Part shown: piece by piece, positions 8,700 to 17,391 of the stretch
Layout of the letters: every line of letters begins with the position of its first letter
Position numbering within the stretch: the first letter of the stretch is position 1
Assembly (NCBI GenBank): GCA_963705635.1
Contig: CAVPKH010000004.1
Span: 496,001-560,000 of the forward strand
Length of the DNA stretch: 64,000 nucleotides
Reading direction: 5' to 3'
From: VRUE01 sp963705635
GTDB taxonomy: Bacteria > Actinomycetota > Thermoleophilia > Solirubrobacterales > 70-9
The notes under the pieces: generated by a model
What the model was told of the DNA's origin: nothing
Seen by the model: only the letters and a program-made list of their open reading frames with translations
The model's database searches: none
Position numbers and translations under genes: made by a program

Positions 8700-9217
8700 C
8701 TTCGGCGCAGGCGGACCTGGAGGCGTTGCAGGGCGGCCGAGGCGCGCTCGGCCCGGCTACCCGCCGGGGGCAGGATCCCGAGCTGGCGGACGAGGTCGTT
8801 GAGGTCGTAGAAGGCGCGGTAGTCGGCGATGCGCCCGTCTCGCATCGTCCAGAGGTCGACGCCGTCGACCTTGAAGCCGGCGCCGGTCGGCGCGAAGCCG
8901 GGCGGATCGATGTAGCCGCGCATCGTCCCCTCCATGCTCCAGCCCCAGGCGATCCGATCGCCGTCGACGGTCAGGTGCGGTGGGTCCAAATCGCTGAAGC
9001 GCAGGTCGGGAAAGCTGCGGAAGCTGGTCCGCATGAACTCCTGCACGGCGGGGATCCCACGCGCCGGCTCGGGCAGTGCCGGATCGGCCCAGACAATGTC
9101 TGCGGTGATCAGCTCCGCCATCGCAACGGTGTCGCACTCGTTCCAGGCAGCCGCGTAGCGCCGGGTGAAGTCCGCGAGGTCGAGGGAGGTGTCGCGCTCG
9201 GCGATCGAGATCTGCAA
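8696..9217 (-). CDS. SnoaL-like / ester cyclase-type protein
   Basis: About 173 aa, alpha+beta barrel of the SnoaL/NTF2-like superfamily: FTRRYAAAWNECDTVAMAEL, then FMRTSFRSFPDLRF and DLWTMRDGRIADYRAFYD are characteristic. Members either catalyse small cyclisation/hydrolysis reactions or act as stress proteins; the reaction here is unknown. No ATG is available at the family start, so TTG 9217 is used, with low certainty. The stop overlaps the start of the FAD oxidoreductase, which suggests one functional unit. Confidence 0.8.
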   Translation of the reverse strand: MQISIAERDTSLDLADFTRRYAAAWNECDTVAMAELITADIVWADPALPEPARGIPAVQEFMRTSFRSFPDLRFSDLDPPHLTVDGDRIAWGWSMEGTMRGYIDPPGFAPTGAGFKVDGVDLWTMRDGRIADYRAFYDLNDLVRQLGILPPAGSRAERASAALQRLQVRLRRR

Positions 9218-9253
9218 AGGGTAACGCCCGCTCGGAGGATTTAGGCTCGGGCG

Positions 9254-10045
9254 GTGAACGAGAGTCCCGAGGAACCGCGCGGGAAACGCATCGTCGAAGC
9301 CGCCCGTCGATTCAACCGCCACCCGAGGCTGGTGAAGACGGCAAGGCAGACGCGCGAGCGGGCGATGGGCGACGACCGGTTCGTCGACCTGCTGTCGACC
9401 GCCCGCGGCCGGCCAGCCGACCTGGCGGCGCAGCAGCTGGTCGTCTTCAGGGGGGACACGCCGGGCATCCTGGGGGAGCTCGGGCTGACCGCGCTGCAGG
9501 CCTGGCAGCGGCTGGCGGAGTCCCAGGACCGGGGTCGTGGCAAGGTCGACGTCGCCGTCCTCTTCACCGATCTGGTCGGCTTTTCGAGCTGGGCCCTGAA
9601 GGCGGGGGACCGAGCGGCAGTCAGGCTCTTGCGCGAGGTCACCGGGGCGATCGAGCCGCCGATCGTCGCCCGCAAGGGAGAAGTCGTCAAGCGGCTGGGC
9701 GACGGGCTGATGGCCGTGTTCTGGGACGCGCCAAACGCGATCGAGGCGGCATTCGCGGCCGCTGAGCGCACGGCCTCGATCGAAGTGGAGGGCCACAGGC
9801 CGCGGCTGCGCACCGGCATCCACCTCGGCCGCCCGCGCAAGGTTGGGGGCGACTACTTCGGGGTCGACGTCAACATCGCCGCCCGCCTCACCGAAGCGGC
9901 CGGGCCGGGTGAGCTGCTCGTCTCCGCCCGCACCCTGGAGGAGCTCGGCGGGGACACGGTGACGGCAAGGAAGCGGCGCTTCAGCGCCAAGGGGGCGCCG
10001 AAGGACCTGGCCGTCTACGTCGTTGAGCGGGCAGGGCCGGCCTGA
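9254..10045 (+). CDS. Class III adenylate/guanylate cyclase domain protein
   Basis: 263 aa soluble protein with a C-terminal nucleotide cyclase catalytic domain. The two metal-binding aspartates are in VLFTDLVGFSSW (about residue 97) and RLGDGLMAVF (about residue 140); the transition-state Asn/Arg pair is in GVDVNIAARL (about residue 205). The first 85 residues are a helical region without a recognised sensor. It would make cAMP or cGMP from the triphosphate. A protein with a cNMP-binding-like domain is encoded nearby at 3742. Start GTG 9254; transcription diverges from the SnoaL-like gene. Confidence 0.9.
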   Translation: MNESPEEPRGKRIVEAARRFNRHPRLVKTARQTRERAMGDDRFVDLLSTARGRPADLAAQQLVVFRGDTPGILGELGLTALQAWQRLAESQDRGRGKVDVAVLFTDLVGFSSWALKAGDRAAVRLLREVTGAIEPPIVARKGEVVKRLGDGLMAVFWDAPNAIEAAFAAAERTASIEVEGHRPRLRTGIHLGRPRKVGGDYFGVDVNIAARLTEAAGPGELLVSARTLEELGGDTVTARKRRFSAKGAPKDLAVYVVERAGPA

Positions 10046-10138
10046 GCGGTGCGCGAGCGAGTCAGCTTCGCCAGCCCGAACAGGTAGGCGAGTCCCACCC
10101 CCGCGTTGCCCTTTTGGATCGGCTCGAGGGCCGCTCAG

Positions 10139-10975
10139 CTAACGCTGGTAACCGACCGCCATCACGCCGCCGTTGCCGGACATCTGGCCGACCTCCTTGC
10201 GCAGCGCGATCGGGTCGAAGCCCTTCTGCACCGTGACGCGTTTGGGCAGGGCGTAGAGGGCGAAAATGTAGGTTTCGCTCGAGCCTTCGGGCGGGCAGAT
10301 CGTGTAGCCGAGCTTGCCGAAGCTGTTGCGGCCGACGACGGCGCCCTTGGGGAGCCGGCCCTCGGGGATGCCCGTCAGGCTCGGGTCGAGGCCGGCCACG
10401 GTCCAGTCGAAGATCAGTTTGCCTTCGGCCGGCTTCAGGCTCATCGCGAAGAGCGCCAGTTCGGCGGTGTCGGCGGGCACTCCATGCCAGGCGAGCTCGG
10501 GCCAGGTGCCCTTGCCGTCGCAGGTGTAGGCAGCGGGCAGCGCGGCCACGCCGCCGGCCGAGGAGGGGCCGAGCGCCGGGCTTTCAAGGCCGATGCTCAC
10601 CACGGTCGCTTCGGCGCGCTGCTTGGGGGTGATCCCGCTCTCCGGCTCACCGGAGGGGACCACGACCGTGGGGCCGTGCTTGCCCTGGCTCGAGGAGCCC
10701 CCGGCCCCCGAGCCCGGGACTGGATTCGGGCTCGGGGCCGGATTCGGGCTCGGGCTCGGGACTGGGTTCGAGCCCGGGGCTGCATTCGGGCTCGGGTTCG
10801 AGGCCGAGGGCTTGCTCGCAACGCCCCCTGCCCCTGCCTGCGTGCCCTGCGAGGTCGGCGCGCTCACCGTCTGGCCGTCGGAGGAGCTGCCCCCGCAACC
10901 AGAGACGGCGAGCGTCGCCGCGGCGGCGAGCGCGAGGAAAACCCTCGCGCTCGCCCGCCGGATACTGGGGCTCAG
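10139..10975 (-). CDS. PEBP (YbhB/YbcL, Raf-kinase-inhibitor-like) lipoprotein
   Basis: Phosphatidylethanolamine-binding-protein fold. The N-terminus is a lipoprotein signal: basic residues, a hydrophobic run and the lipobox LAVSGC. About 65 residues of Ser/Pro/Asn/Gly linker follow (10.7-10.85 kb), then the PEBP domain with LPAAYTCDGKGTWPELAW, a DWTV core and GYTICPPEG. The linker DNA is a run of near-repeats of ggctcggg. The start is uncertain: CTG 10975 gives a perfect lipoprotein signal and overlaps the preceding stop (CTGA), while the nearest ATG is at 11038. Function of bacterial PEBPs is unsettled. Confidence 0.82.
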   Translation of the reverse strand: MSPSIRRASARVFLALAAAATLAVSGCGGSSSDGQTVSAPTSQGTQAGAGGVASKPSASNPSPNAAPGSNPVPSPSPNPAPSPNPVPGSGAGGSSSQGKHGPTVVVPSGEPESGITPKQRAEATVVSIGLESPALGPSSAGGVAALPAAYTCDGKGTWPELAWHGVPADTAELALFAMSLKPAEGKLIFDWTVAGLDPSLTGIPEGRLPKGAVVGRNSFGKLGYTICPPEGSSETYIFALYALPKRVTVQKGFDPIALRKEVGQMSGNGGVMAVGYQR

Positions 10976-11592
10976 GAGACGCTCAGCGCCGATTCGCGCT
11001 TCCACTGGAACGCTTCGGACGGGAAGAACCCGTTCCATTCGACTGATTCGCCGAGCGCTTTCAGTTCGGTTCCGGTCGCCGTGAAGCTCGACGGGCCGAA
11101 CGTGGCGCTTTCGGTCGCGTTGCTGATCAGGCCGCCGGCGGAGCCGGTGACGTGGGCCCAGACGCCCCACAGCGGGCAGAACCAGCCGCCGTAGAGGACC
11201 CAGACGTCGACCCCTTTGACCACGAGGTAGTTGTTGCCGCCGGTCGTGGTCAGGTTGGCCGGCCAGGGGAACGATTCGGCTTCGATCGCTTCAACCGTGC
11301 AGGTGCTGTTCGTGTAGCAGTTGAAGAGGGGCAGTTCGGTGATGCTTCCCTGTCCCGTCCCGCCGCTGTTCGAGATCGATACCTGGTAGAGGAAGTTGTC
11401 GCAGGTGGTCGTGAACCCCCACATGGTGAGGCCGCTTTTCTGGGCCCCGCCGAGGATCGTTTCCGTGCCTTTCAGTTCTTCCCCGTTGAACTTCCAGGCG
11501 GGACCCGCGCTCGCGCTGGCCGCGAATACGGCGCAAAGCGCCACGGCTGCGAGCAGGCCTCCCAGGAAGGTTCTTGTTGCCTTTGTCCTCAT
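10972..11592 (-). CDS. Secreted protein of the WKFNG type, unknown function
   Basis: 206 aa with a clear signal peptide (MRTKATRTFLGGLLAAVALC, then cleavage after ASASA). The mature part begins GPAWKFNGEELKG and is beta-rich with paired cysteines (TTTCDNF, FNCYTNSTC). I recognise the opening as a large family of secreted proteins frequent in Solirubrobacterales-type genomes, none with known function to me. AAGGAG lies 13 nt before the ATG. It precedes the PEBP lipoprotein with overlapping stop and start, so both are probably made together and act at the cell surface. Confidence 0.8.
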   Translation of the reverse strand: MRTKATRTFLGGLLAAVALCAVFAASASAGPAWKFNGEELKGTETILGGAQKSGLTMWGFTTTCDNFLYQVSISNSGGTGQGSITELPLFNCYTNSTCTVEAIEAESFPWPANLTTTGGNNYLVVKGVDVWVLYGGWFCPLWGVWAHVTGSAGGLISNATESATFGPSSFTATGTELKALGESVEWNGFFPSEAFQWKRESALSVS

Positions 11593-12005
11593 CTTTCTTC
11601 TTCATCTCCTTGCGCAGTGCTTGCTGGATCGCAGACTGGTGGTGAGCGCTCCGCTTGATGGAGGTTGAGAGCCGTGAGGTCTTTGATCGCCGACCACCCT
11701 CGGTCAGCTCCCGCATCGCCACAGCCGACTTCGCCTCCCCGTATTGCTTCTCCCTCATCCCGCTCAATCGACCGAGGTCGATTTTGGTATGGATACGATC
11801 TATTCTAAGAACGTAAGCGATCTTCTACCGCACCGCTCCCCCGAGTGCAAGTGATCGCGGCGGCTTTCGGGGTCCCCGAGCGCCTTCCTCGCCAGCGCCA
11901 TTCGCCGGTCCCAGCATGAAAAACCTCGATCCGAGACCATGCTCGTCGGCCGCCGGATCGAGGCGCTGTACGCCTGAGGCCGGAGTCGGCGCCGTCCAGT
12001 CCCCT
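11593..12005. other. Divergent intergenic region
   Basis: About 410 bases between the divergent secreted-protein gene and the M1 peptidase gene. It includes an AT-richer stretch around 11775-11825 that is unlike its surroundings and is a plausible promoter zone for the minus-strand secreted protein. Short frames here have no recognisable product. Nothing else was seen. Confidence 0.4.
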
Positions 12006-13364
12006 ATGCCCCGCGCCCAACTCACGCGCTGTCTGCTCGTCGTCGCCGTCGTTGGCTTGCTCGGCGCGCCCGCGGTCGCTGCCCAGGCCGGACCGAACGA
12101 CCCGTTCTTCCCGCGCAGCGGTGACCCGGGCTATGACGTCTCCCACTACGACGCGCGCCTCTCCTTCCAGCCCGCCAGCGGCCGCCTCAAAGCCACGGCG
12201 ACGATTGAGGCGAGCCCACTGAAGCCCCTCCGCCAGTTCTCGCTCGACCTCGACGGCCTGCGCGTCACAAGAGTGTCCGTGGACGGCGAGCGCGCAACCT
12301 TCTCTCGCGGCAGGGGCAAGCTGAGGGTGCTCCCCCCAACACCCCTTCCCATCGGCAGCACCTTTACCGCTGTCGTTCGCTACCAGGGCACCCCGCGCGA
12401 AGTCATCGAACCCGGTGGCGAGGTGACGGGTTGGCTTCGGACCGGCGATGGAGCGCTGGCCATCGGGGAGTCGGTCGGGACGGCAGCCTGGCTGCCCTGC
12501 GACAACCGGCTCTCGGACAAGGCCACCTTCGACGTCCATCTCACGGTGCCGAGCAACCTCAAGGGGGTCGCCAACGGCCGCCTGCTGGGCGTCGTGCGCA
12601 GGGGCCCGCGCAAGACGTTCCACTGGAGCGAGGCGCAACCGATGGATCCCTATCTGGCGGTGATCGACATCGGCCAGGGAAAGCTGGTTCGGCGCGAGAT
12701 CTCAGGCCTTCCCGCCTGGACGATGGTCGACTCACGATTGACGAAGCGCTGGAGAGGGGCCCTGGCCGCCGTGCCGGGCATCCTCCACTTCGAGAGCCGG
12801 GCCTTTGGCCCCTACCCGTTCGACGCTACCGGCTCGATCGTCGATAGGGCCACGTTCAACAGTGCGCTGGAGAGCCAGACGCGGCCGATATATGACCTGC
12901 CGCCAAGCCGGGACGTGATCGTCCACGAGATGGCTCACCAGTGGTTCGGCGACTCGGTCGGGCTAAAACGCTGGTCCGACATCTGGCTCAACGAGGGCTT
13001 TGCGACCTGGGCCCAGTGGTATTACGAAGAGCGCCACGGTGGACCGAGCGCCCTGCAGACCTTCCGCAGCCTTCAGCTCACGCCGGCATTCGTCACCGAA
13101 CTCTGGGACCCGCCCCCCGGCCATCCCGGCAAGCCCGGCAATCTCTTCGCGACGTCGATCTACCTGCGCGGCGCGATGGCCCTGGAGGCGCTGCGGATCA
13201 AGATCGGGACCGGGGACATGCTCGAGCTCCTGCGCAGCTGGGCCACCGAGCATCGCTATGGCAGCGCCGGCACCGGCCAGTTCGTCGCCCTCGCCGAACA
13301 GATCTCGGGCCGCCAGCTCGGGCCGCTTTTCCATCGCTGGCTCTTTGAACCCGGCAAGCCGTGA
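12006..13364 (+). CDS. M1-family zinc metallopeptidase, secreted
   Basis: Aminopeptidase N-type peptidase of about 452 aa. A signal peptide starts at ATG 12006 (MPRAQLTRCLLVVAVVGLL, cleavage near AAQA). The N-terminal beta domain (YDVSHYDARLSF) is followed by the gluzincin catalytic domain: HEMAHQWFGDS supplies two zinc histidines and the catalytic Glu, and LNEGFATW supplies the third zinc ligand. It is shorter than E. coli PepN and lacks the long C-terminal helical domain, as in several secreted actinobacterial members. The GAMEN exopeptidase motif is replaced by FNSALESQTRP, so strict aminopeptidase activity is not certain. Confidence 0.92.
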   Translation: MPRAQLTRCLLVVAVVGLLGAPAVAAQAGPNDPFFPRSGDPGYDVSHYDARLSFQPASGRLKATATIEASPLKPLRQFSLDLDGLRVTRVSVDGERATFSRGRGKLRVLPPTPLPIGSTFTAVVRYQGTPREVIEPGGEVTGWLRTGDGALAIGESVGTAAWLPCDNRLSDKATFDVHLTVPSNLKGVANGRLLGVVRRGPRKTFHWSEAQPMDPYLAVIDIGQGKLVRREISGLPAWTMVDSRLTKRWRGALAAVPGILHFESRAFGPYPFDATGSIVDRATFNSALESQTRPIYDLPPSRDVIVHEMAHQWFGDSVGLKRWSDIWLNEGFATWAQWYYEERHGGPSALQTFRSLQLTPAFVTELWDPPPGHPGKPGNLFATSIYLRGAMALEALRIKIGTGDMLELLRSWATEHRYGSAGTGQFVALAEQISGRQLGPLFHRWLFEPGKP

Positions 13365-13437
13365 TCTGACCCGCGCCGACCTCTGGCCGCTTCGAGCCGG
13401 CGCCGCCGCAATCCCGCACTTTTTCAAGGCCCCCTTG

Positions 13438-13737
13438 CTAGGACCGAACTACGTTGTGCACCTCATAGATATCCCGCTCGGGCGTCGGGAAGGCCGCGAA
13501 CGCCTCCGCGCCGACGACCGACTCCATCGCCGGATTGAGGCGGGTGGTGCGAAACTCATCGAAGTCCTGCTCGGACTCCCAGATGTCGAGGATCAAGCTC
13601 CCGTCGGCGGACGTCACGAGAGCATGAAAGACCATTCCCTTGGGCGGGTCACTGCTGACCTGGGCCTTCTCGTTGACCGCGTCGTAGGTTTCGGTACTGA
13701 AGCCGGCTGGCATATGGGAGACGATTGCGACTGACAT
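13438..13737 (-). CDS. Small dimeric alpha/beta-barrel-like protein
   Basis: 99 aa protein with a strong ribosome site (AGGAGGAG about 6 nt before the ATG at 13737). The sequence MSVAIVSHMPAGFSTETYD, then WESEQDFDEFRTTRLNPAM and an ending of acidic/aromatic residues resembles the ferredoxin-like barrel of antibiotic-monooxygenase/Dabb-type small proteins. These can be enzymes or stress proteins; none of the diagnostic catalytic residues is obvious. It stands alone on the minus strand. Confidence 0.7.
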   Translation of the reverse strand: MSVAIVSHMPAGFSTETYDAVNEKAQVSSDPPKGMVFHALVTSADGSLILDIWESEQDFDEFRTTRLNPAMESVVGAEAFAAFPTPERDIYEVHNVVRS

Positions 13738-14042
13738 GACCTACTCCTCCTGTTGGTATGTGGGGCATGACCGAACCGCGCTGAGGCGTCCGGCTGCGAC
13801 TCGCATCCCCGACGAAGTCGGGATCTCGCTACTCCTGAACGTATCGCCAACGGCCGCCCTCCTCCCAAAGCTACAAGGGGGTGCGGCACCAGCGGGGTTC
13901 ACGGCCGAGGGGGACTCTCTGCGTCGGTCCCGACCACTGGCGTCAGGGAGCCGGCCGCGCCCTGCTGGCTGCAGCCCTTTGAAGAGCTTGGCCGGCGTCG
14001 TTTTCGCGACGTGATCCTCTGGAGGGCACAGCGGACGACGGG
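13738..14042. other. Intergenic region
   Basis: About 305 bases between the small barrel protein (its upstream side) and the end of the GNAT gene. Only short frames without family features were found. The part next to 13738 must hold the promoter of the barrel gene; no clear boxes could be picked. Confidence 0.4.
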
Positions 14043-14579
14043 TCATCCGGCTGCGCGCCAGTCTGCCGCAAGCATCGAGTAGCTGACGCAGTCGAGATAG
14101 CGACCATCGACCAGTTGAAACTGTCGCAGCGTCCCCTCTTTGCGAAAGCCGAGCCGCTCAGGTATCGCCCGGCTGCGACGATTTCCGATGGCCACGATGA
14201 TCTCCACCCGATTGAGTCGCCAAACCGTCAGCGCATGATCAACGAGCAGCCGCACCGCGGCGGTCATCATTCCCCTGCCTTGCTGCCCCTCGTCCAACCA
14301 GTAACCGATTCGCGTCGAGCGATTGCCCCAATCGACGCTGACGAAGCCGATTACGCCGGCGATGCCCTTCTCGGCGACTATGGCGGTTTGGAAGCCTTCG
14401 TTTTCCTGCGCCTGTGACCGGGTTTCACGAATGAAGCCGAGCGTGTCCTCGAAGGTCTGGCCCGCTGCCCAGGGCAGCCACTGCGCGAGGTAGGTCCGGT
14501 TCGCCTCGATCGCTCCGTGGAGCTCCTTGGCGTCCGCCTCCTCGAGCAGGCGGAGGCAGGAGTTGTCTGTGATCTGCAT
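14043..14579 (-). CDS. GNAT N-acetyltransferase (RimL/RimJ-like)
   Basis: Acetyl-CoA-dependent acyltransferase, about 178 aa. The RimL-type features are WLPWAAGQTFEDTLGFI near residue 35, IGYWLDEGQQGRGMMTAAV (acetyl-CoA pyrophosphate loop) and the late RAIPERLGFRKEG. The start is taken at ATG 14579 because GGGGAG lies 5 nt upstream of it; that same sequence overlaps an alternative ATG at 14591. The gene is divergent from the HAD gene, with starts 40 nt apart. Confidence 0.88.
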   Translation of the reverse strand: MQITDNSCLRLLEEADAKELHGAIEANRTYLAQWLPWAAGQTFEDTLGFIRETRSQAQENEGFQTAIVAEKGIAGVIGFVSVDWGNRSTRIGYWLDEGQQGRGMMTAAVRLLVDHALTVWRLNRVEIIVAIGNRRSRAIPERLGFRKEGTLRQFQLVDGRYLDCVSYSMLAADWRAAG

Positions 14580-14619
14580 CAGGCTCCCCATCGGTGGCTG
14601 AACCGTACCCTTCACAACC

Positions 14620-15258
14620 GTGGCTGAGCTTGTGATCTTCGACTGCGACGGGGTGCTGGTCGACAGCGACCGGATCTCGTTGCGCATCCAGGCGGAGCGA
14701 ATCTCCGCCCTCGGCCTGGATATGGACTACGAGGACTGCGTCCGCGACTTTCTCGGTCTGGGCATGGAGGCGACCCTAAGAATCCTTGCCGAGCGCTTGG
14801 GGCATCCGGTGCCCGATGGATGGGAGGCAGAACTCGACGCGGCTGTCAGAGAGGGCTTTCGGCGTGAGCTGAGGCCCGTGCCGGGTGTAGTCGAGGCGCT
14901 CGAGGAGATCGAGCTGCCGACCTGCATCGCCTCCAGCGGTAGTCACAAGAAGATGCGCTTCACCCTCGGCTTGACCGGCCTGTGGGATCACTTCGCCGGG
15001 CGGATTTTCTCGGTGGAAGAAGTCCAGCGGGGCAAGCCGGCACCGGACCTGTTCCTTCATGCGGCGACGCACATGTCAACGCCGCCGGAGCGATGCATCG
15101 TCGTCGAGGACAGTCCATTTGGCGTGGCCGGCGCCAAGGCGGCAGGAATGTCTGCGCTCGGCTTTGCGGCTGCGACACCTCCCGCGCATCTCGACGGGGC
15201 CGACGCAGTCTTTACAGCGATGGAGGACTTGCCAGAGCTCGTCGCCAATACCGCATGA
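14620..15258 (+). CDS. HAD-superfamily hydrolase (beta-phosphoglucomutase-like)
   Basis: 212 aa phosphatase/mutase of HAD subfamily IA. Motif I is IFDCDGVLVDS at the N-terminus (nucleophile Asp), motif II is CIASSGSHKKM, motif III Lys is in QRGKPAPDLFL and motif IV is VVEDSPFGVAGAKAAGM. A helical cap lies between motifs I and II. The substrate is likely a small sugar phosphate or phosphoglycolate-type compound but cannot be fixed. Start GTG 14620. Confidence 0.9.
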   Translation: MAELVIFDCDGVLVDSDRISLRIQAERISALGLDMDYEDCVRDFLGLGMEATLRILAERLGHPVPDGWEAELDAAVREGFRRELRPVPGVVEALEEIELPTCIASSGSHKKMRFTLGLTGLWDHFAGRIFSVEEVQRGKPAPDLFLHAATHMSTPPERCIVVEDSPFGVAGAKAAGMSALGFAAATPPAHLDGADAVFTAMEDLPELVANTA

Positions 15259-15437
15259 AAGATGGTCGATCGAATGTACGCTCGCAAGCGTGCTCGATTC
15301 GGCTTCAGACGATCCCAAAAACCCCCTTTCAGAGCATCCTTCTGCCCGTTCGCGAGTCAACCGTGCCACCGTTCCCGAGACGAAGGAGATCACCTCGGAT
15401 CTGCGGGGAGTGCCCGGGTGACCAGACCAGGCACCCG

Positions 15438-15813
15438 TTACGAATGCTGGCCGTGAAGACGCCGATGAGCGATCTCGTAGACGGTCGGCGCGTTTGAGTC
15501 GCGGGGATGGTGTCGGACGCCGAAGGCGAGATAGCGAAGGGCAAGGCCCTCGCCGTCGCGAATGAAGCGCAGGACCATGCCGAACTTGCCATTCGGCGCT
15601 GGCAGGTAGGCCTTGAAGCAGGCCGGGAGCTTCGTGCCGTCGCGACCTTCGGGATCGCAGCGGCGAAGGGTCTTGAATCTCGACGCCGTCCCGCTCGAAC
15701 TGACTGCGAGCCTCGCGAAGCGCCTCGGCCCCCGCGCGACCGCTTCGCATCGTGTCCTCGGCGAAGGCGCCCTCGTTGAAGAGGACGCGGGCATGACCCC
15801 GCCGGATGGACAA
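15438..15813 (-). CDS. Small protein, partner of the 15.8 kb gene; one frame break
   Basis: Reconstructed by joining two frames at about 15675: the first begins TTG 15813 (SIRRGHARVLFNEGAFAEDT) and the second ends EIAHRRLHGQHS. The join is one extra base at a glycine third position (ggc/ggg). The product of about 125 aa has alternating basic and aromatic stretches (FGMVLRFIRDGEGLALRYL) and no family I can name. It begins 5 nt after the stop of the 69-aa gene, so the two form an operon whose small acidic-first layout is like that of many toxin-antitoxin pairs. Confidence 0.55.
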
Positions 15814-15817
15814 GGAT

Positions 15818-16027
15818 CTACCCCTCGCCGTCTGCGGGCTGGAACGGCCCGTGCTCGGCCTCCAGGGCTGCGATCTCCTCCTCGGTGGCATCGCGCTCGT
15901 CTTTGCCGAGCATCGCCTTCCAGGAGGTGTCGCGGGTGATCACGAACTCGCTGGCGCTGCGCTCCTCGATGACGATGAACTCACCTTCGAGAGCGCCGCT
16001 GACCTTGATGTGCGCGGGCTGCTCCAT
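15818..16027 (-). CDS. Small acidic protein, possible antitoxin-like partner
   Basis: 69 aa: begins MEQPAHIKVSGALEGEFIVI and ends in an acidic tail rich in Glu (DATEEEIAALEAEHG). The first half is predicted beta, the second helical. It is followed within 5 nt by the 15.4 kb gene. An antitoxin role is inferred only from size, charge and gene order; I do not recognise the family. Confidence 0.5.
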   Translation of the reverse strand: MEQPAHIKVSGALEGEFIVIEERSASEFVITRDTSWKAMLGKDERDATEEEIAALEAEHGPFQPADGEG

Positions 16028-16189
16028 CGCCGGAAATGATGGCAGACCCGGCGGCGGGGATCGTTTGATCGCACCGGACGCCGGGACGCGCATCGCCTTT
16101 TGCCATGCGGATTTTCGGACTTGACCCGGAATCGACGTGCATCCCCGCGTATAGCGCTTGACTTCCTCGCAGCGTCGAGCTACTCGTCC

Positions 16190-16570
16190 GTTCATGCGCT
16201 TCTTTGACGCTGCGAGCCCGCACTCACCGACCTCGACCTGCGTACCCTCGGCCTGCTCTCCGCCACCGGGTGCTGACCCAGATCCAGCTCGCCGCGATCT
16301 CGACCGGAGTGCCCGCTCGCACGCTGCGCTATCGCTGCAACCGGCTGTCCAAGCTCGGCCTGCTTGGCCGCACCCGTCCATACCGCGAACGCGGTTCCGC
16401 TCCGCACCACCTCTGGCCGACGCGACGAGGCGATGGCCTGCGGCGGACCGCCGCCAAGGAAGCGAGCGCATCCGCCGAGGAGACCTGGCTGTTCCTGCAG
16501 GAAAGCTTGCTCTGCAGTCTCGTCAGAGAGTGCGGCTCGAGCCTTGCGAGAACCCCGCAGCGCGGTGCGT
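16190..16570 (+). pseudogene. Remnant of a replication-relaxation-type winged-helix protein
   Basis: Two frames joined near 16273 give LTDLDLRTLGLLSA then HRVLTQIQLAAISTG, ARTLRYRCNRLSKLGLLGRT and RPYRERGSAPHHLWPTRRGD. This is the characteristic N-terminal winged helix of the replication-relaxation family of actinobacterial plasmids and integrated elements. After about residue 85 the likeness is lost and no long continuation exists, so the gene is cut short. The first frame break is a base missing at an alanine third position. It suggests that a mobile replicon once inserted here. Confidence 0.55.
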
Positions 16571-16635
16571 CAGCGTGCCCGAGGGTCTGCGCCACAAAGG
16601 CCCCCGAAATGAGGGCTCACCCGTGGGCCACGGGC

Positions 16636-16980
16636 TTAGCGGAGAAGAACACGGCAGCGCTTGAGCAGTTCTTCGAGCGTCTTCGGCCGCAGGCTGCCAA
16701 GCCGACGACTGAGACGCTCATGAGAGATCGCGCGCAGCTGCTCCGGCATCGCGAAGCCTTCCTCTTTGAGACCACCCTCGGAAGCCGGGACTGCCAAATG
16801 CAGAGCGCTGCCGAAGTCAGTTCGGGTGAGCGGCACGGCAAGGGAAAGCCCGAGGCTCGCTTGATTCAGCTGATCGACCGAGACGATGACGAAGGGGCGG
16901 GCCTTGGCCTGCTCCCTGCCTCGAGTCGGTTCGGGATCTGCCCAGTAGACGTCGCCCTGTTGGGGCTTTGGCTCTACCAC
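16636..16980 (-). CDS. PemK/MazF-type toxin
   Basis: 114 aa ribonuclease toxin of the MazF/PemK fold. The opening QQGDVYWADPEPTRGREQAK followed by RPFVIVS is the standard beta-hairpin with the catalytic Arg region; AVPLTRTD is the second conserved stretch, and ISHERLSRRLG the third. The start overlaps the end of the antitoxin gene by 7 nt, as in typical toxin-antitoxin operons. It would cut mRNA when free of its partner. The pair lies next to tRNA-His. Confidence 0.9.
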   Translation of the reverse strand: MVEPKPQQGDVYWADPEPTRGREQAKARPFVIVSVDQLNQASLGLSLAVPLTRTDFGSALHLAVPASEGGLKEEGFAMPEQLRAISHERLSRRLGSLRPKTLEELLKRCRVLLR

Positions 16981-17231
16981 TCCGGGGCAGGCGCCTCGAA
17001 GCCGGACTCGAGCTCTTCGCTCTCGGCGCGATAGGCGGAGAGGGCTCCGGAGTCAGCGGCAATCTTCTCGAATCCGGCTGCGACCTCGGCAAGCATCGCG
17101 TCCTCGTCAGCCGCGCTGACCAGCTTCGCAACGACCTCGCCGGCGGGTTCCCCGCGGCGGGTTGCCAACGAGTTCAGCCGATCCCGGGTCTCGGTCGGAA
17201 CTCGAATCGTGGTGGTGTCCGTGGCGGCCAT
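16974..17231 (-). CDS. Ribbon-helix-helix antitoxin
   Basis: 85 aa. The first 45 residues (TTIRVPTETRDRLNSLATRR) form a ribbon-helix-helix DNA-binding domain; the C-terminal half is acidic and would wrap the toxin. The ATG at 17231 lies inside a perfect inverted repeat (17230-17250), consistent with self-repression. First gene of the operon with the PemK/MazF toxin. Confidence 0.87.
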   Translation of the reverse strand: MAATDTTTIRVPTETRDRLNSLATRRGEPAGEVVAKLVSAADEDAMLAEVAAGFEKIAADSGALSAYRAESEELESGFEAPAPEW

Positions 17232-17250
17232 GTAGATGGTCAGTCTACAT
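17230..17250. promoter_or_regulatory. Palindromic operator of the 17 kb toxin-antitoxin operon
   Basis: Arms ATGTAGA and TCTACAT, 7 bp each and perfect, separated by 7 nt. The left arm contains the antitoxin start codon. An AT-rich stretch follows upstream. Binding by the ribbon-helix-helix antitoxin is inferred from position. Confidence 0.6.
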
Positions 17251-17391
17251 CACTATAGATGGTCCGCCAAATTTCCCAATCCTGCAATTTGCAGGGCTTT
17301 TGCAATCTGCAAAATTGTCCGCCGATTGTCCCCCGATGGGGATCCAGGCGGTCCACCGAAAATCAAAGGTGGCGATTTGCAGGGCTTTATA

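Noticed and set aside
10690..10860. Tandem near-repeats of ggctcggg
   Set aside because: They encode the Ser/Pro/Asn linker of the PEBP lipoprotein; low-complexity coding, not a satellite or CRISPR array.
11291..11767. Minus-strand frame with a lysine-rich start upstream of the secreted protein
   Set aside because: It overlaps the well-supported secreted-protein gene for most of its length, and its downstream half is the shifted frame of that gene.
13741..14046. 101-codon minus-strand frame in the gap
   Set aside because: Composition is Arg/Pro/Ser-rich without periodic structure, no ribosome site, no likeness to a family.
17280..17385. ATTTGCAGGGCTTT direct repeat as an attachment site pair
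   Set aside because: The repeats are not part of the tRNA and are only about 85 bases apart with no integrase; noted as supporting detail but not called as att sites.
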